Source: Codonopsis lanceolata
Lineage: Eukaryota; Streptophyta; Magnoliopsida; Asterales; Campanulaceae
Assembly: GCA_013146195.2 (NCBI GenBank)
Contig: CM028380.1
Location: forward strand, 81,865,780 to 81,929,779
Direction: 5' to 3'
Length of the DNA: 64,000 nucleotides
Position numbers and translations under genes: made by a program
In this document: in pieces, positions 11,903-24,403 of the stretch
Numbering within the stretch: the stretch's first letter is position 1
Layout: each line of letters starts with the position of its first letter
Notes under the pieces: model-generated
Database searches by the model: none
What the model saw: the letters and a program-made list of their open reading frames with translations, nothing else
What the model was told of the DNA's origin: nothing

Positions 11903-13296
11903 GGGTTACCTTGGGCAAACTATATACGTTGTGAGGGATAAAGTTGAGCACCTTCATTTCACCTTTATCTGAGTTCTTATAAAAGAGGAATAATATTTAA
12001 AGTGAAGATCTGCACCTTTAACTCCTATATAGGCATCAAACTTTCTGATCTTAAACCATATAGAGAGAGAGCGAGATCGGGTTGGGATTTTTTTTCTTTT
12101 CTCGGGGAAAAATGGTTAATTTTGCCATTGTACTTTAACGAATCTTTATATTTTACCACTGTACTTTGACGAATCTTTACATTTTGCCACTGTACTATTT
12201 TTCGAGCGAAATTGTTATTGTACTTTTAAAGATAGATGCGATTTCATTACTATCCCTAACTATCATTCAATTTTAATGGAATTAATTTCGATTGCCTCCC
12301 CTAAACGTTTTTAAAATATTGAAAGGTACTTAATAATTGTTGACATTAAAGATAGATGGTTTTTTGGTTTTTAAATTATAGTGGGGTCCTTTTTTCTTTT
12401 TTGGCTTTTAAGGGTTAAAAAATATACTATTTTATAAACAAACAATTGAAAGAATCAATGAAATATAAAAATACAAATAAGAAGAAAATATATATTTCTT
12501 GAATAAAAAATAAGAGAAAATATGTAAATAAATTATTATATAAATTTTATCTTAATGAATAATATAATAAGAATATAATAATAATAAAACATAATATTTT
12601 TAAAAGAAATCTACTCGTTAATAAATTTTGAAAAATTTAATTCATTAAATCTATTTTCTAACACTCATTCATTAAATACACTTTAATTTGTAAAAAGAAT
12701 ATACTAAAAAATATAACTTATTTTTGTATTAAAGTTTTTCAAAATCCGTTATAATTAAGAATTATAAATATAAGATTATACAAAAATAAAACATTTATTC
12801 AACCTATAATAGCCACCATGAAAATTGTGACGTGTTAAATTTTTTTATGAATAATACTCTTTTTTATAAGAACAATTTTTTTTACAATTTTTAATATTAT
12901 TTAATGATTTATGTCTAATATGTTTTATTTAAGGCCAAAATATGTTTTACCCCCCCAAAGTATACATCAATATTCACTTAGCTCCCCCAAATCCAAAAAC
13001 GTGCCAAAAGCACACCAATGTTCCATTTTGTCCCACATAACCCCCCTGCGAATTACAACTCGAACGTTAGTTTGCAAAAAACTTGTGTGATTTTCAAATT
13101 AATAACTAAATTCTACCGCAAGCGCACGACTATTCGTGTAGTATTTAGAATGTCGATCTCACATGGACTTTGAATCAAGTACTGAAGAACTCACAATTAA
13201 AATTATCTAGACGTAGTGATTTCAATTTTTTTGTTGCGATAAGTAAATTAAACTTGCAAGATTAAATTAACTAAATTAAAACACAAAATTAGATTT

Positions 13297-13959
13297 ATGA
13301 TTGAAAATAATAAATAAAAAGCTTCTAGGATTTCTGTTCATCACAACAATGAATTTATAAACTTTGTAACAATCTTTCTGTTCACAATGAATGTCAAGTT
13401 TTGAACTACTCTCAACCGTGCCTAGATTAATTAAAATCTAATGTTTCGCTCAATGAATTAAACTAAACTCATTATGTCCTACAATTCTAGTAGCCTCTAG
13501 AAATTTAATTAACTATCGTTCTCATGAATTTCTAGTTCGATTTTAGAGTTCCGTTGCCTACGCTTCTCCTTTTAGTCTTTTACTTTAGTAACTAAGATTA
13601 TTGTATAAACGTAGTAGTTTCACCTTTTATGATTGAAAATAATAAATAAAAAGCTTCTAGGATTTATGTTCATCACAACAATGAATTTATAAACTTTGTA
13701 ACAATCTTTCTGTTCACAATGAATGTCAAGTTTTGAACTACTCTCAACCGTGCCTAGATTAATTAAAATTTGATGTTTCGCTCAATGAATTAAACTAAAC
13801 ACATTATGTCCTACAATTCTAGTAGCCTCTAGAAATTTAATTAACTATCGTTCTCATGAATTTCTAGTTCGATTTTAGAGTTCCGTTGCCTACGCTTCTC
13901 CTTTTAGTCTTTCACTTTAGTAACTAAGATTATTGTATAAACGTAGTAGTTTCACATTT
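13297..13959. repeat. 332-bp tandem duplication inside the inner MULE
   Basis: Two nearly identical units start at 13297 and 13629 with ATGATTGAAAATAATAAATA and end near 13628 and 13959. Only a few differences are visible by eye, so the duplication is much younger than the decay of the inverted repeats. No open frame runs through it. Confidence 0.9.
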
Positions 13960-14113
13960 TGATTCCTTGCTAGTACAATTTTATACAATTATTAACAAAG
14001 CTAAAATCAAAAAAAAAATGTGACATTCAAATAAACGGAAAGATATAAACTTTATTCATAAATCCATTACGGGCAAGGAATTAACATAATCATTTTAAGA
14101 ATAACCATGGAAA

Positions 14114-14153
<40 letters not shown>
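14114..14153. repeat. (CT)n(AT)n microsatellite
   Basis: A run of CT dinucleotides passes directly into a run of AT dinucleotides, inside the nested MULE. Confidence 0.95.
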
Positions 14154-15918
14154 AAGTTGGTGAGGAGCACTATAGTTGTGCCACCTCACCTACTTTAGAT
14201 AAATCTTGATTTTTAGTCATTCATGTATGACTTCTTATCTTCCAACCATTACCGATTAATAATATCTATTAATAATCAATATGATAAAGGGCATTATCAT
14301 ATAGCTATATATAACAATGAAGATCTTTACGTAAAGTCTTTTCTATAATAAACAATAGTTAAGAACTTTAGCTAATAGGAGAAGGAGCCGAAAGGACTGC
14401 AATTAAAAACTTTAACAATCAATTTAAAGAGTTGTATAATTTATGTTTATGAATTCATGGTATTAGGTTTCAAATAGAGGCACTAACAGAAACTCTTTCT
14501 TCTCCCAAGAAATACTCATCATTGGCTCACTCTAAAACTAAATGGGCACATTTGTTTGACCCTTCAATGGGTTGAATATCTCACTTCACCTGCAAATGAA
14601 TCAAAGACTATGAAAGGGATGACAAGAGTCTTAAATAATTTATTTACACTATAAGCTTATTCAAGTTTTTTCTTTCTTCTCTTCTTCTATTTCTTTTGAA
14701 GACCGACTCCTTGAAGAAAAAGGTAAAACTCTTTTTGTCAGATCTCTATAATTGTGGGTTGGTTTTCATTTTTGGGATAATACCAAAGTTTGAATTTCTC
14801 TCTTGGCATTGGTCTTCATGATTTTTTTGCTTTTAATTTTTTAAATTTGTTTTTCTAATGTTTTTGGTAATAGCTTTTTTTAAATTTTAATTTTAGATAT
14901 GATTTTAGTTTTAACTTTATGTTATTTTTGTTGTGATTGTGCTTTTGTTTTTTGGCTTTAGTTTTGACATTTTGATTTTTTTTATTTTGCTTATGTTTAT
15001 ATGAAGATATATTTATTTTGAATGATTATATTTTTTGGTTTGGGTATTGATTTTAGTTTTAGTGGGAGGAAGGGGCTTATGTGGGAGGAAATAGAACATT
15101 GGGTGTGCTTTTGGTACGTTTTCGGATTTGGGGGGCTAAGCGAATATTGGTGTATACTTTGGGGGTAAAACATATTTTGTCCTTTATTTAATAATAGTTA
15201 TTAATTTAGTAAATATTTTTTAATAATTTATTCAAAATGATTATTTTTTTAATAATTTAATAATTTATTAAAATTTAATTAAATACTTTATTTAATAAGT
15301 GTTTTATTAATTTAATTAAATACTTTATTTAATATTTTTTATTAATTTATTTTTAATAATTATTAAGTAATTATTTAATATTTTAGTAAATAATTTATTA
15401 ATAAAAAGGATAACCACCTCCACACATGTGATGAATCCCAACCATTAAATATTTTAAAAAGAATTAATCTCGGTTGGTAAATAGTTTTTGTCAATTGTAA
15501 ATGAACTATTGAGCGCTATTGTATTATTGATATTATTCTCTTAATTTTTTATTTTGGCGATATATGTTTCCTTCTTATTTGCATTTTTATATTTCATTCA
15601 TTCTTTCCTTTTTTTTTGTTTGTCAAATATATTTTTTTAACCTCTAAAAGAAAAAAAAAACACTGATAATTTAAGAACTATAAAATCATTTTATTTTTTA
15701 ACTTCAACTATCATTAAGTATCTTTCTACATTTTAAAAAACCTTAGGGGAGGCAACTGAAATTAATATTGTTAATAATTGGATGACAACTAGTGATAATG
15801 GTGAAATTACATCTCTTTTAAAGTATAATGACAATTTTACTTGAAAATAGTACAATGACAAAATATAACGACCGATAAAAGTAAAATGGCAAAATTACCC
15901 ATTTTTTCCTTTTCTCGG

Positions 15919-16515
15919 TGAAGAGCCTGGGAGAAGTTTGTTTGAGAAAAAAAAAGACTACCGATAATCAACGTTAACTTATGACTTCAAATTTTCTATC
16001 CAAACCTGGATTACATTCAATGTCCCATTAAATCATAGCTTTTACCTATTTTTTTTAATACAAAAACACGTATAAGATTAAGATTCAATGAGACAGGGAA
16101 TGTTGCAAAGATTGAAATTGAAGATCATGTGCCCTCAGAGCACTTGAGCATTGGCGACTACATTTCTTGTTTTCATATTTTGGGTGCATAACAAATTCTC
16201 CAAGCAGTTATTTTTTCAGAGATGAGCTAGAAACAAGTATTATGTCATGATTTGATGTTTCATCAAGCTAACCGTAATACAAAAAGAATTCACTTGCATG
16301 GTAGTCTGGGAAGGGTTTGAAACCTTGGTGGTGTTTACCTGTGAATTGTGATGGCCGACTAAGATTGCGTTGCATTATTAAAATAGGGCTGCTTCATGCT
16401 TGGGATAGACAAATGAAAAAAGAGGAATTTATAGCATTTGATTTTGAGCTTTGAGCTCGCTGTTCTAGTTTAGATATTTAAGCATGACTCTTTGATCACT
16501 CATCTACATTAGTAT
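15919..16515. other. upstream region of the plastid-protein gene
   Basis: No gene or repeat is recognised between the MULE and the gene at 16668. Upstream regulatory sequence of that gene probably lies here. Confidence 0.4.
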
Positions 16516-16522
16516 TATAAAG
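16516..16522 (+). promoter_or_regulatory. possible TATA box of the 16668 gene
   Basis: TATAAAG lies 146 bp before the ATG at 16668. The spacing fits a transcript with a leader of roughly 115 bases. It is the only TATA-like motif I noticed close upstream; there is no direct evidence of use. Confidence 0.4.
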
Positions 16523-16667
16523 CGGGATGCGACTTCATCACCTTTTTTCTATTGTCAAAAAATATATAATTAAAAATTAGAAAGTAAGGGGAGGAGACTC
16601 TCCGACAAGTAACCTTATCCTTCAATTCTTCCACTCAAAACTTGGGTTCAAAACTCACTCACAATTA

Positions 16668-17337
16668 ATGGCTTCTTCCACAGTCTCTCAACTCCTCTCT
16701 CATGTGGTGGCAATTCACCCCTACCCAATACAAACCTCTCCAAACTCGCCCTCATTCATCCATATTCTCTCTTCTCCCAAACACTTGTCAATCAGATGCA
16801 TCTTCTTCTTCTTCTTCTTCTTCTTCTTCTTCTTCTTCTTCAACTACCTCCCCTCAATCCGACCTCCCAAATCCAGTCGAAACCACCACCAACTACGACA
16901 GCTTCCCCATCGAAAAGCGAAAGCCATCTGCAATTATACGAGACAGAAGAACTGACTTGGTAAAACCCGAGCCCCCGAATTTTGAAATCGGGTGGAAAAG
17001 AACAAAGCCAATTCCTTTAGAGAAGCCCAAAGGATACATGATCATGGACTTCTTGGAGAAACTGGAAGAGTTAATGGGCAAAGAATACGGGTCTACAGCA
17101 CTGTTGGAAAAAGTAGGTGAGATAGTGGCGGAAAGAGCGAGAGAAGAAGCAGAGGTGTTGAGAGATGAAGGGAAAGTGGAAGAAAGAATGGTGACAGAGC
17201 TGTTTAGAGTGTTGAAGTTGATGGAGATGGATTTGGCCATGGTTAAAGCTGCTGTAAAAGAAGAGACTTTGAATCAAAGGCTTGAACAAGCCAAGGCTAG
17301 GTGCAGGCAGGCCATTCTTGTTGCTAATTCATTTTGA
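16668..17337 (+). CDS. conserved plant plastid protein of unknown function, frame break in N-terminus
   Basis: The conserved part (about 16880-17337) reads FPIEKRKPSAIIRDRR, NFEIGWKRTKPIPLEKPKGY, a helical stretch with MDFLEKLEELMGKEYGS, VGEIVAERAREEAEVLRDEG and ends ARCRQAILVANSF. I believe this is an uncharacterised plant-specific plastid protein, but I cannot give a gene name. The best start is the ATG at 16668 (context TTAATGGCT). It encodes MASSTVSQLLSHVVAI..., a Ser-rich, acid-free chloroplast transit peptide ending SIRC. That frame then runs into poly-Phe at a TTC repeat (about 16799-16841), whereas the conserved domain follows from reading the repeat as poly-Ser. So either one base was gained or two were lost near 16798, or translation starts at the internal ATG at 16702, which gives no plausible transit peptide. 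Single exon; AATAAA at about 17419. Confidence 0.75.
16799..16841 (+). repeat. (TCT)n microsatellite in the coding region
   Basis: About 14 TCT/TTC repeats encode Ser in the frame of the conserved domain, but Phe in the frame of the transit peptide. It sits exactly at the frame break of the 16668 gene. Confidence 0.95.
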
Positions 17338-18345
17338 TCTCTCTTCTTGATTATGTACTTAATTCATTTAAAATCTACCATCAACTTTTCATTTTTCAAT
17401 CTTGTTTTTGTTTACAAACAATAAAATTATACAGTAAAGGGGAGTGTCTATGCCTTCGAATTCGATTGATGGTTATACCAGGTCATCGAGGGTCGCTCAA
17501 GCTATGCATACATTGGTTTTCGAAGTGATCCATGAAGATGGCCTCACTTGAAAATCATGGTTTCCACTTTCCGGGCACACCAACAAACACTAGTCCAACC
17601 ACAGGCACTGCTAGTGCAGTAGAATTGTAGAAATCACCAGTTTTCCTTTTTATTTTTTTAACTTGCTTGATTATGTAGGTTGAATACGTTAAATTGCAAC
17701 TTGCAAGAAAAGATACTGAGTTTGATTTATCAAGAAACGAAATTTGTGCCCTCGAAGGAATACATTTCGGCCATAATTGTCACGTCTAGGTGGTTACATT
17801 TCTTACTCGAATTTCCTTCTCAAGAAAAGAGGTTTTTGTTTGTCACAAGGCTAGTGTTACCACAAATAACGAAGAAAATTAGAGTAAAGAAATGACTAAT
17901 AGGCACTTTAGGGTGGACCCTGACTCTGAGCATGTAAAATCCACTACGAGGCGGAACATTTCACTAATCACCATCATTAGAACTTGAAGATGTGACGATG
18001 AACCCTAGCCCAGATTACACCCAAAATGTGAACATTTGTTCCTTTAGACATTATTTTTTTCTCTCTTACATGCCTTAATTCAGTCAATTCGTATATTTAA
18101 TTAGTCATTTTATTGCATTTTGTGATCCTACAGTTTGAAGGGCAAGGCTGTCATTAAAAAGTCGGAAACCTGAACTCTCTCCACGGTTTCTGATCGACAA
18201 AACCCTTAAATTCAGGGAGAAAAACATAGATCCATCCATTCCTCAACGAAGGAGTTTTACAAAATATGACTAATGTTCCCTAGAAGCCAATTAGCAAGTA
18301 TGCACCTAATGATTTTAACTCAATCCCACTAACTTGATTTTACAT
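17338..18345. other. 3' intergenic region between convergent genes
   Basis: AATAAAATT at about 17419 is a plausible polyadenylation signal for the plus-strand gene. The remainder separates it from the 3' end of the minus-strand PPR gene. Short open frames here (for example 17680-17895) have no recognisable content. Confidence 0.45.
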
Positions 18346-21300
18346 TCAGTTTACCTCCTTTTTCTTCTTCTTCTTCTTTTTCTTGCTTCCCTCAGGGTAT
18401 CTTTTTTGACATGCTTTGACGACTGAGGACACATGAGGATCATCATTCGGTATTTGGTCTAGAATTACTTTGGCAGCTTTATGGTCTCCTGAAGCCAAAA
18501 GTGCCTGATACATCCTGCAAAACCATTCCAATAACTCCATTTACATTTATTCACACAATATAAGGTTTCATGACCATACCATGCTAAGTATCAGCATTGC
18601 AATTTGCAAGCAAGCGCAAGAGGAACAGATGAAGTAAATTGCATAATGAAGATGCTCAAGGCCAAGAATACTTTAGCCACACTCCAAGCTGATACTGTTT
18701 CTGACCCTGTATCATTCATTTCTCCAATCAAACTCCTCCAAGTCAAAAGCAGGGTGATAATTGATAAGAATCGTTTAGTAGAAAAACCTCAAAAACAGCA
18801 ATATTCTCCACTTACCAAGACTGGCTTGGCAAAGTCCAAGTATACAAGCACAGTAGTTGTGCCAAAGCATGAATGCACCCAGTGACGGATGCACACAAAG
18901 TTTAGGGGGCAGCATCCCCTGAAATTCTTTTAAAATGTCACCGTGTTACAAATTTTAGGAAATATACAATAGGCCCCCCGGAAAACCTATATTCGCCTCC
19001 CCCAGGAAAGGGATAAATTACACTTGTGCCCTAATAACTTTTACCAAATTTCTATTGGGCCCCAAATGTTCCTAAAAGTGGGAAGTGGGAACAGGCCCTA
19101 CTATCTTCCATTTCGTTTTTAAGTGGCCATTTCACCAAATTAGCCAACAATGTCCATCCATTATTTAGCATGTGTTTGTCACATGCTATATTAATTAAGG
19201 GCAAAACAGACATCGTGTCTAACTTATTTTGCTTAGGATCTTTTTTTGCTTAATATGTCAAATGACAATAATACCATATTTTATAGAAACTTCCATTTAA
19301 ATTGAAGGGTGTTATGGTAACATACTCTTCATCTTCTTCATACAGCCTACATCATCCACACTTTAATCCTATTAAACCCTAACCTAATTACCACAGGCGG
19401 CCAAACTCCATCCTACAAACATTTGGGACAAAGAAAGAAAATTTTACCCAACTTGCGCAAGATTCGACCCCTCACCCTCCCTCCTCTCCAAGTCTCCAGC
19501 TTATTAAAATAACCAGATATATTTTGGTCAGACCAAACTGCAGCTCCAGTGGCGAGGTCGGCCATAAATTTCTTGGCTAGATTGAAATTTGAGCTTTCAA
19601 TGGAAAGCTTTAAAGCTTTGGGCCATATAGTCAGAAGAGGAGGGGGGGGAAGGGGAAGTATCAATTTGCAAACCAGAAAATAAATTGTAGATATAGAAAG
19701 CGAAAATGAGAGACTCATTACGCAAGCAGCAATATCACCACCTGCTCCCTTCTGCAAGAACTTAGAGCCAACGCGCTCTCGGCCCATCAAACATCGGAAA
19801 GAGGGTTGTTTAAGTATAAGTGAAGGTATGCTTGAGAATTTGAGAAAGATCACACTAACCTTACGAAACTCAAGACATTGTAAGGAAGACCAGCTGTCTG
19901 ATATTCGTTCCACACCAATAAGGAGCTTTTCTGATCTTTGGCATTAACACAAGCACTAAGAAGGAAATCAAGATATTTTCTTGAAGGGACAAGTCCAACA
20001 TCCTTCTTGATCGCTTGAAGTAGATCCAGGCCAAACTGCACATCTGTAGGCTCAACCTCCGCAACTCGGCAAAACACCTACTCCACACAATCCAAGTAGA
20101 AGAAGTTCGTAAATGATGAATAGTACATGACCAACTTATAAGAAGCTCGTATTTGATTCATTCATTCTTAGAGGAGAGAAACAGAAAATACCTCATCAAG
20201 AATATCTTCCTTCGCCACTTTACTGTTGCAGTACTTATCCTTGAGTTGCTTGAGCAAATCAACAGCCGAGCTAAACCCCAGAAGGTATGTATATAACCGC
20301 TACTTAATGAAAGAAAGCACTCAAAAGAAGGAAGAAAAATGCATCAGTATACCTTAAATGCTTGTGTTGGATGCAAAATGAAACGACCCTGAAGCAGCCA
20401 TCAACCCAGTGATCCAGATCATTCAATTGTTCTAGGAGCAGAAGCAACCGATCCAGCTCTCCTTCTGATTGAAGATGCTCCTGAGGGGCAGTTCAGAGTT
20501 ATCTGTCCTTGGAAAGGAAAGAAGCAACATGAAATCATAAACAATACAGACAAAAACAAAACAACTAAAAACTTACAATAAGTCTTAATATGGCTTTTGG
20601 CTCTAAATCAGCTTTGACTTGTTTTATTTCTTCATAAATGTTAAGGGCATCAGACATTTGCCCATTCGATGCAAGAGCAGTGACAAGCCCACTTTTTATT
20701 TCATTTAAGCTCTTGACAGGTACTCCCTCATCCAAGACAACCTGCAAAAGATAGAACATTAGAATCTTAGCTAGGTTCTGTACTAACATTAGCATATATC
20801 CACATGGCTTACATCCAGCAATAGTGTTCCTGTGTGAAAAAGAAGGGCAGATGATTTGAATGCAGAAAGGTGGGGACCCTCTAAAATTTGGTAAAAAATA
20901 AAAATCCTAATTAAACAAATTTTGTCTAATTATATTTGCACAGCGTCAACAGGGACTACTAGGCCATTTGTGGGTAGATGGAGAGAGAACGAGAGAGGGA
21001 GAGAAATAAATAAACATGTAAACGAAGAAAGTAGGAAGAAGGAAACCAAGTCTTAAGCAACCTTCAGAAACATACTTCCCTTGGCAATTGACAAGGAAAT
21101 TCACCAATGTTCGTTCTCATTTGTCTTTCCAACCATCTCACATAATGGAACAACCATGCTTATTCCATTCCTTTTTGTGGTCTTCCATGGCCTTGTTAAC
21201 CTCATCCACCTCCTTCTTGAGTAACGGAACTCTCACCTCATGGACACATGGAGCTTTCATCCCCGGACTGCGTTTTTTATTGCATCAATCATCGCTTGAA

Positions 21301-24300
21301 AATTAGCATAATTTGCACATTGAAAGCAATCCCGACATCATACATCCAACTAGCAATAGACAAACATGCTCGATTACTCAACTCTTTCAATGCCTCCTCA
21401 TTTTGATCTTTTTGGTATTTCATACTTTTTCCAGTTGGCTTCCCACCGCTATTTACAAAGAGATCCATTGGCCCTTGTGTTTGGTTTTGTCTTCTTTCCT
21501 AAAACAATCTCCTGATTTCCATCCCCAATTTCAATTTCAATTTCATCATCATCACCATAACTTCTATTATTATCATTTCGAGCTCGTTGTTCTTTCTCTA
21601 GAATCGTTTGCTCCATAGTTCTGATTTGCATGCCCATGCAATTATTAATCTCATCCTTCACCTCTAACGAAACTCGATGACAACACTTGATTGGAGTAAA
21701 TCCTCCAACAATATGTTGTTTGGCCCTACAAATCCCTCAATCCATCTGGTGTATCGTTGATCACAAAAAATACATATAGTATTGTTGGTGTTTTTTCGAT
21801 CTTCCAATCTCCATGTCAGATCTCTTCAACTACTTCAGGAGCCCAAGATTCACATTTTTAATTAAAAGGAAAAACGACAAAAAGAAATGAATAATTAACA
21901 ATCAAAAATTTACTTATAAAAAATAAGAATAATTAACAATCAGCAAGTAGAAAAAAGGAAGAAAGCAAAAATTTACTTGGGTATTAGAAAATGATTATTA
22001 AAAAGAAATAATATTTTTTGGTAAGTAAGATATTTATACCAAAATCGTCAAATCAAGTGACGCGTCCTTTGTACACAAGGAGTATACGCAAAAAGACACC
22101 TACTCAATAGAGAAGCTATTAACAAATTCTACAAAAGAATATCTAGAGAAAATGAGGAACAAGTCTACTCCGACTCAGAACACCAAAAGAATAGAGTGCG
22201 AAGCATGGTATCTTTCAACTGAAGCAATGACCTTTCTTCGTGATCGAAACCCTTCGATTTCTCTCCCCCCATAGCTTCCAACAACCAGCCAAAGGAATAG
22301 CCTCCCAAATGATGTTTCTCCTCTTTCTACGCAATGACCAGCCCAGAAATAGTTCTTTAATGGAGTAGGGCATTACCCTCATTAGCTTGAACATAACCAA
22401 AAGTAAGTTCCATAACCTATGATGCACGGATAGAGTGCGAAGCGGATACTCTTGTGGATACGTCTTTGACAATTTTCCAAAGTTGATCGCGACCAATGAT
22501 CGGATACGTTTCTTCTTCGATTTGATTTTAAAGAAGGGATAAATCAAATTTTAACCTAACCTATATCGATCGACTATTCGACCCGTAAACATCGTAGTTT
22601 CATACCTCGGCCTCCCCCATTAGCTTCCAACAACCCGCCAGTTGAAGCTTGAAAATAGCCTCCTCTATTTCTCTCAATGATGTAACTTACTAGTGTCCTC
22701 TATCATCTATATATAATATAATATATTATGCAATAGCTATAAATATCATCTATATATATAATATATTATACCAGCCCTATATATAAATTAGGTAATATAT
22801 CTATAATTTAACTATTTTATTATTTCTTTTTATTTTAGACATTTTAGTTGTGTGATCTTGATAATGTCGAAGAATAATTTTTACTTTTGTGTTTATGATT
22901 ATGACTTTATGTCATGTATCTAGTTATACTTTGGATGTTGAATATTTCTATTGTGAATGTTAGAATATTTATATTTTGGTGCTTATGTTGAATATTTACA
23001 TTTTGGTCCTTATAGTTTGAATAGTTATACTTCGGTCCTTTAGTTTGAATATTTACACTTTAACGTATCCAAAAGTATAATCTCGTTCCACGTAATCCTC
23101 CTAGTCCATAACTCCCTAGCCACAGACAATGAATCAACAAATGGCTAACACTTTTCTCTGATGCCTTTGCACATAAAACACCAGCTAACATAGATTTTTT
23201 GGCGTCTCATCAAGTTTTCACCGGTAAGAATGGCCTCATTGCATGCCTCCCACCAAAGAAAATAATTAAATACATCAAGTTTGAAAGGCTAGTTTAAAAG
23301 TAATTAATACTCCCTCTGTTCCACCCAAAGATTCCCCATTTGAAAAGTCTAATAATTAAGAGATATATTAATGTGATTGAAGTTGGTCATAATTACAAAA
23401 ATATATAATAACAATCGATATGCTTACAACACAAGTAGAGGGCAAACATGAAAGATTATGAAAGTTGTAAACATAATTTTTGAAAGTGGACCCTTTATGT
23501 GAAACATCCAAAAATAGTATAGTGGACTCTTTGCCTGGAATGGAGGGAGTAATACCCAACAAATCAGAAATACAAACAAAAAAAGTGAAATTATTAATTT
23601 CAAAAGAAAGAAAAACTGAACAAATAATTATTAATTTCAAAACAGCTATACATAGTAGTGACAGTACAAAATACAGTAGTTATTTATATTAAAAAAGAAA
23701 AAAGATAAGAAAGGAAAAGCAGAAGAGAGTGAGAGAGAGATTGAAAAGTTGATGGGCCAGTAATCGCAGAAGAGAGTGAGAGGGTATGTTGCCGGCGAAG
23801 TCAAATCCCTAGCCTGAGTGTAAATCAAGGTTGAAGACGCAGTCAAAGTTGACTGTGGAAGCAATTGCAATGTCACTAAGTTTTGATTTTTTGTTCTCTC
23901 TTGAAAGTAACCCTGGAAACTACGTTGTACTAGGTTGCATGGATACGGATTCGTAGATACAAGATACAGGGATACGAGATTTTTTAAAAATCCCGGATAC
24001 GGATACGTGGGGGTAAAGTGTAAATATTAAAACTATAAGGACCAAAGTATAAATATTCAAACTATAAGGACCAAAATGTATGTGTATATATATATAGATG
24101 ATAGATACAACACAAACTATCTAGAGTATGTGGTCCACAACAAAGAAGACATGAAGCAGAGTAAACAACTAACCCTCGAAATTGACAACAGACATAAGGC
24201 TTCTTGATGACAGAAAAAGGCTTCGACTGGTCGTCGTGGTCGTCTGGTCGAAGGCTCGAAGTAGCGGCAGCTAGGGCTCGAGCTAGAGGGCCAGAGGCGA

Positions 24301-24368
24301 CGCGAGAGCGAGACAGTAGTCGTCGTCACTCACTCACTCGAATTGTTCGTCTCTCTCTCCGGCAGTCG

Positions 24369-24403
<35 letters not shown>

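Larger units (their letters stand above)
12933..15182. mobile_element. second Mutator-like element nested in the first
   Basis: Inverted repeats of about 115 bp (12933-13048 and 15065-15182) begin GGCCAAAATATGTTTTACCC on the left and GGACAAAATATGTTTTACCC on the right (reverse complement). They are flanked by an exact 9-bp duplication, TTTATTTAA, at 12924-12932 and 15183-15191. The interior carries a 332-bp tandem duplication, a CT/AT microsatellite and a leader-like region around 14640-14760. I see no transposase, so it is non-autonomous. Its insertion post-dates the outer MULE. Confidence 0.9.
12106..15909. mobile_element. Mutator-like element with about 400-bp inverted repeats
   Basis: The left end GGAAAAATGGTTAATTTTGCC and the reverse complement of the right end GGAAAAAATGGGTAATTTTG open long, diverged inverted repeats (about 12106-12523 and 15522-15909). 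The element is flanked by an exact 9-bp duplication, TTTTCTCGG, at 12097-12105 and 15910-15918, which is diagnostic for MULEs. There is no transposase. Without the nested insertion (12933-15182 plus its 9-bp duplication) the element would have been about 1.55 kb. The core is very AT-rich. Confidence 0.9.

Noticed and set aside
18604..18885. 93-codon plus-strand open frame
   Set aside because: It lies inside PPR intron 15, antisense, with no recognisable domain or splice context.
19413..19913. 166-codon minus-strand open frame
   Set aside because: It overlaps the end of PPR exon 15 in another frame and otherwise reads intron sequence.
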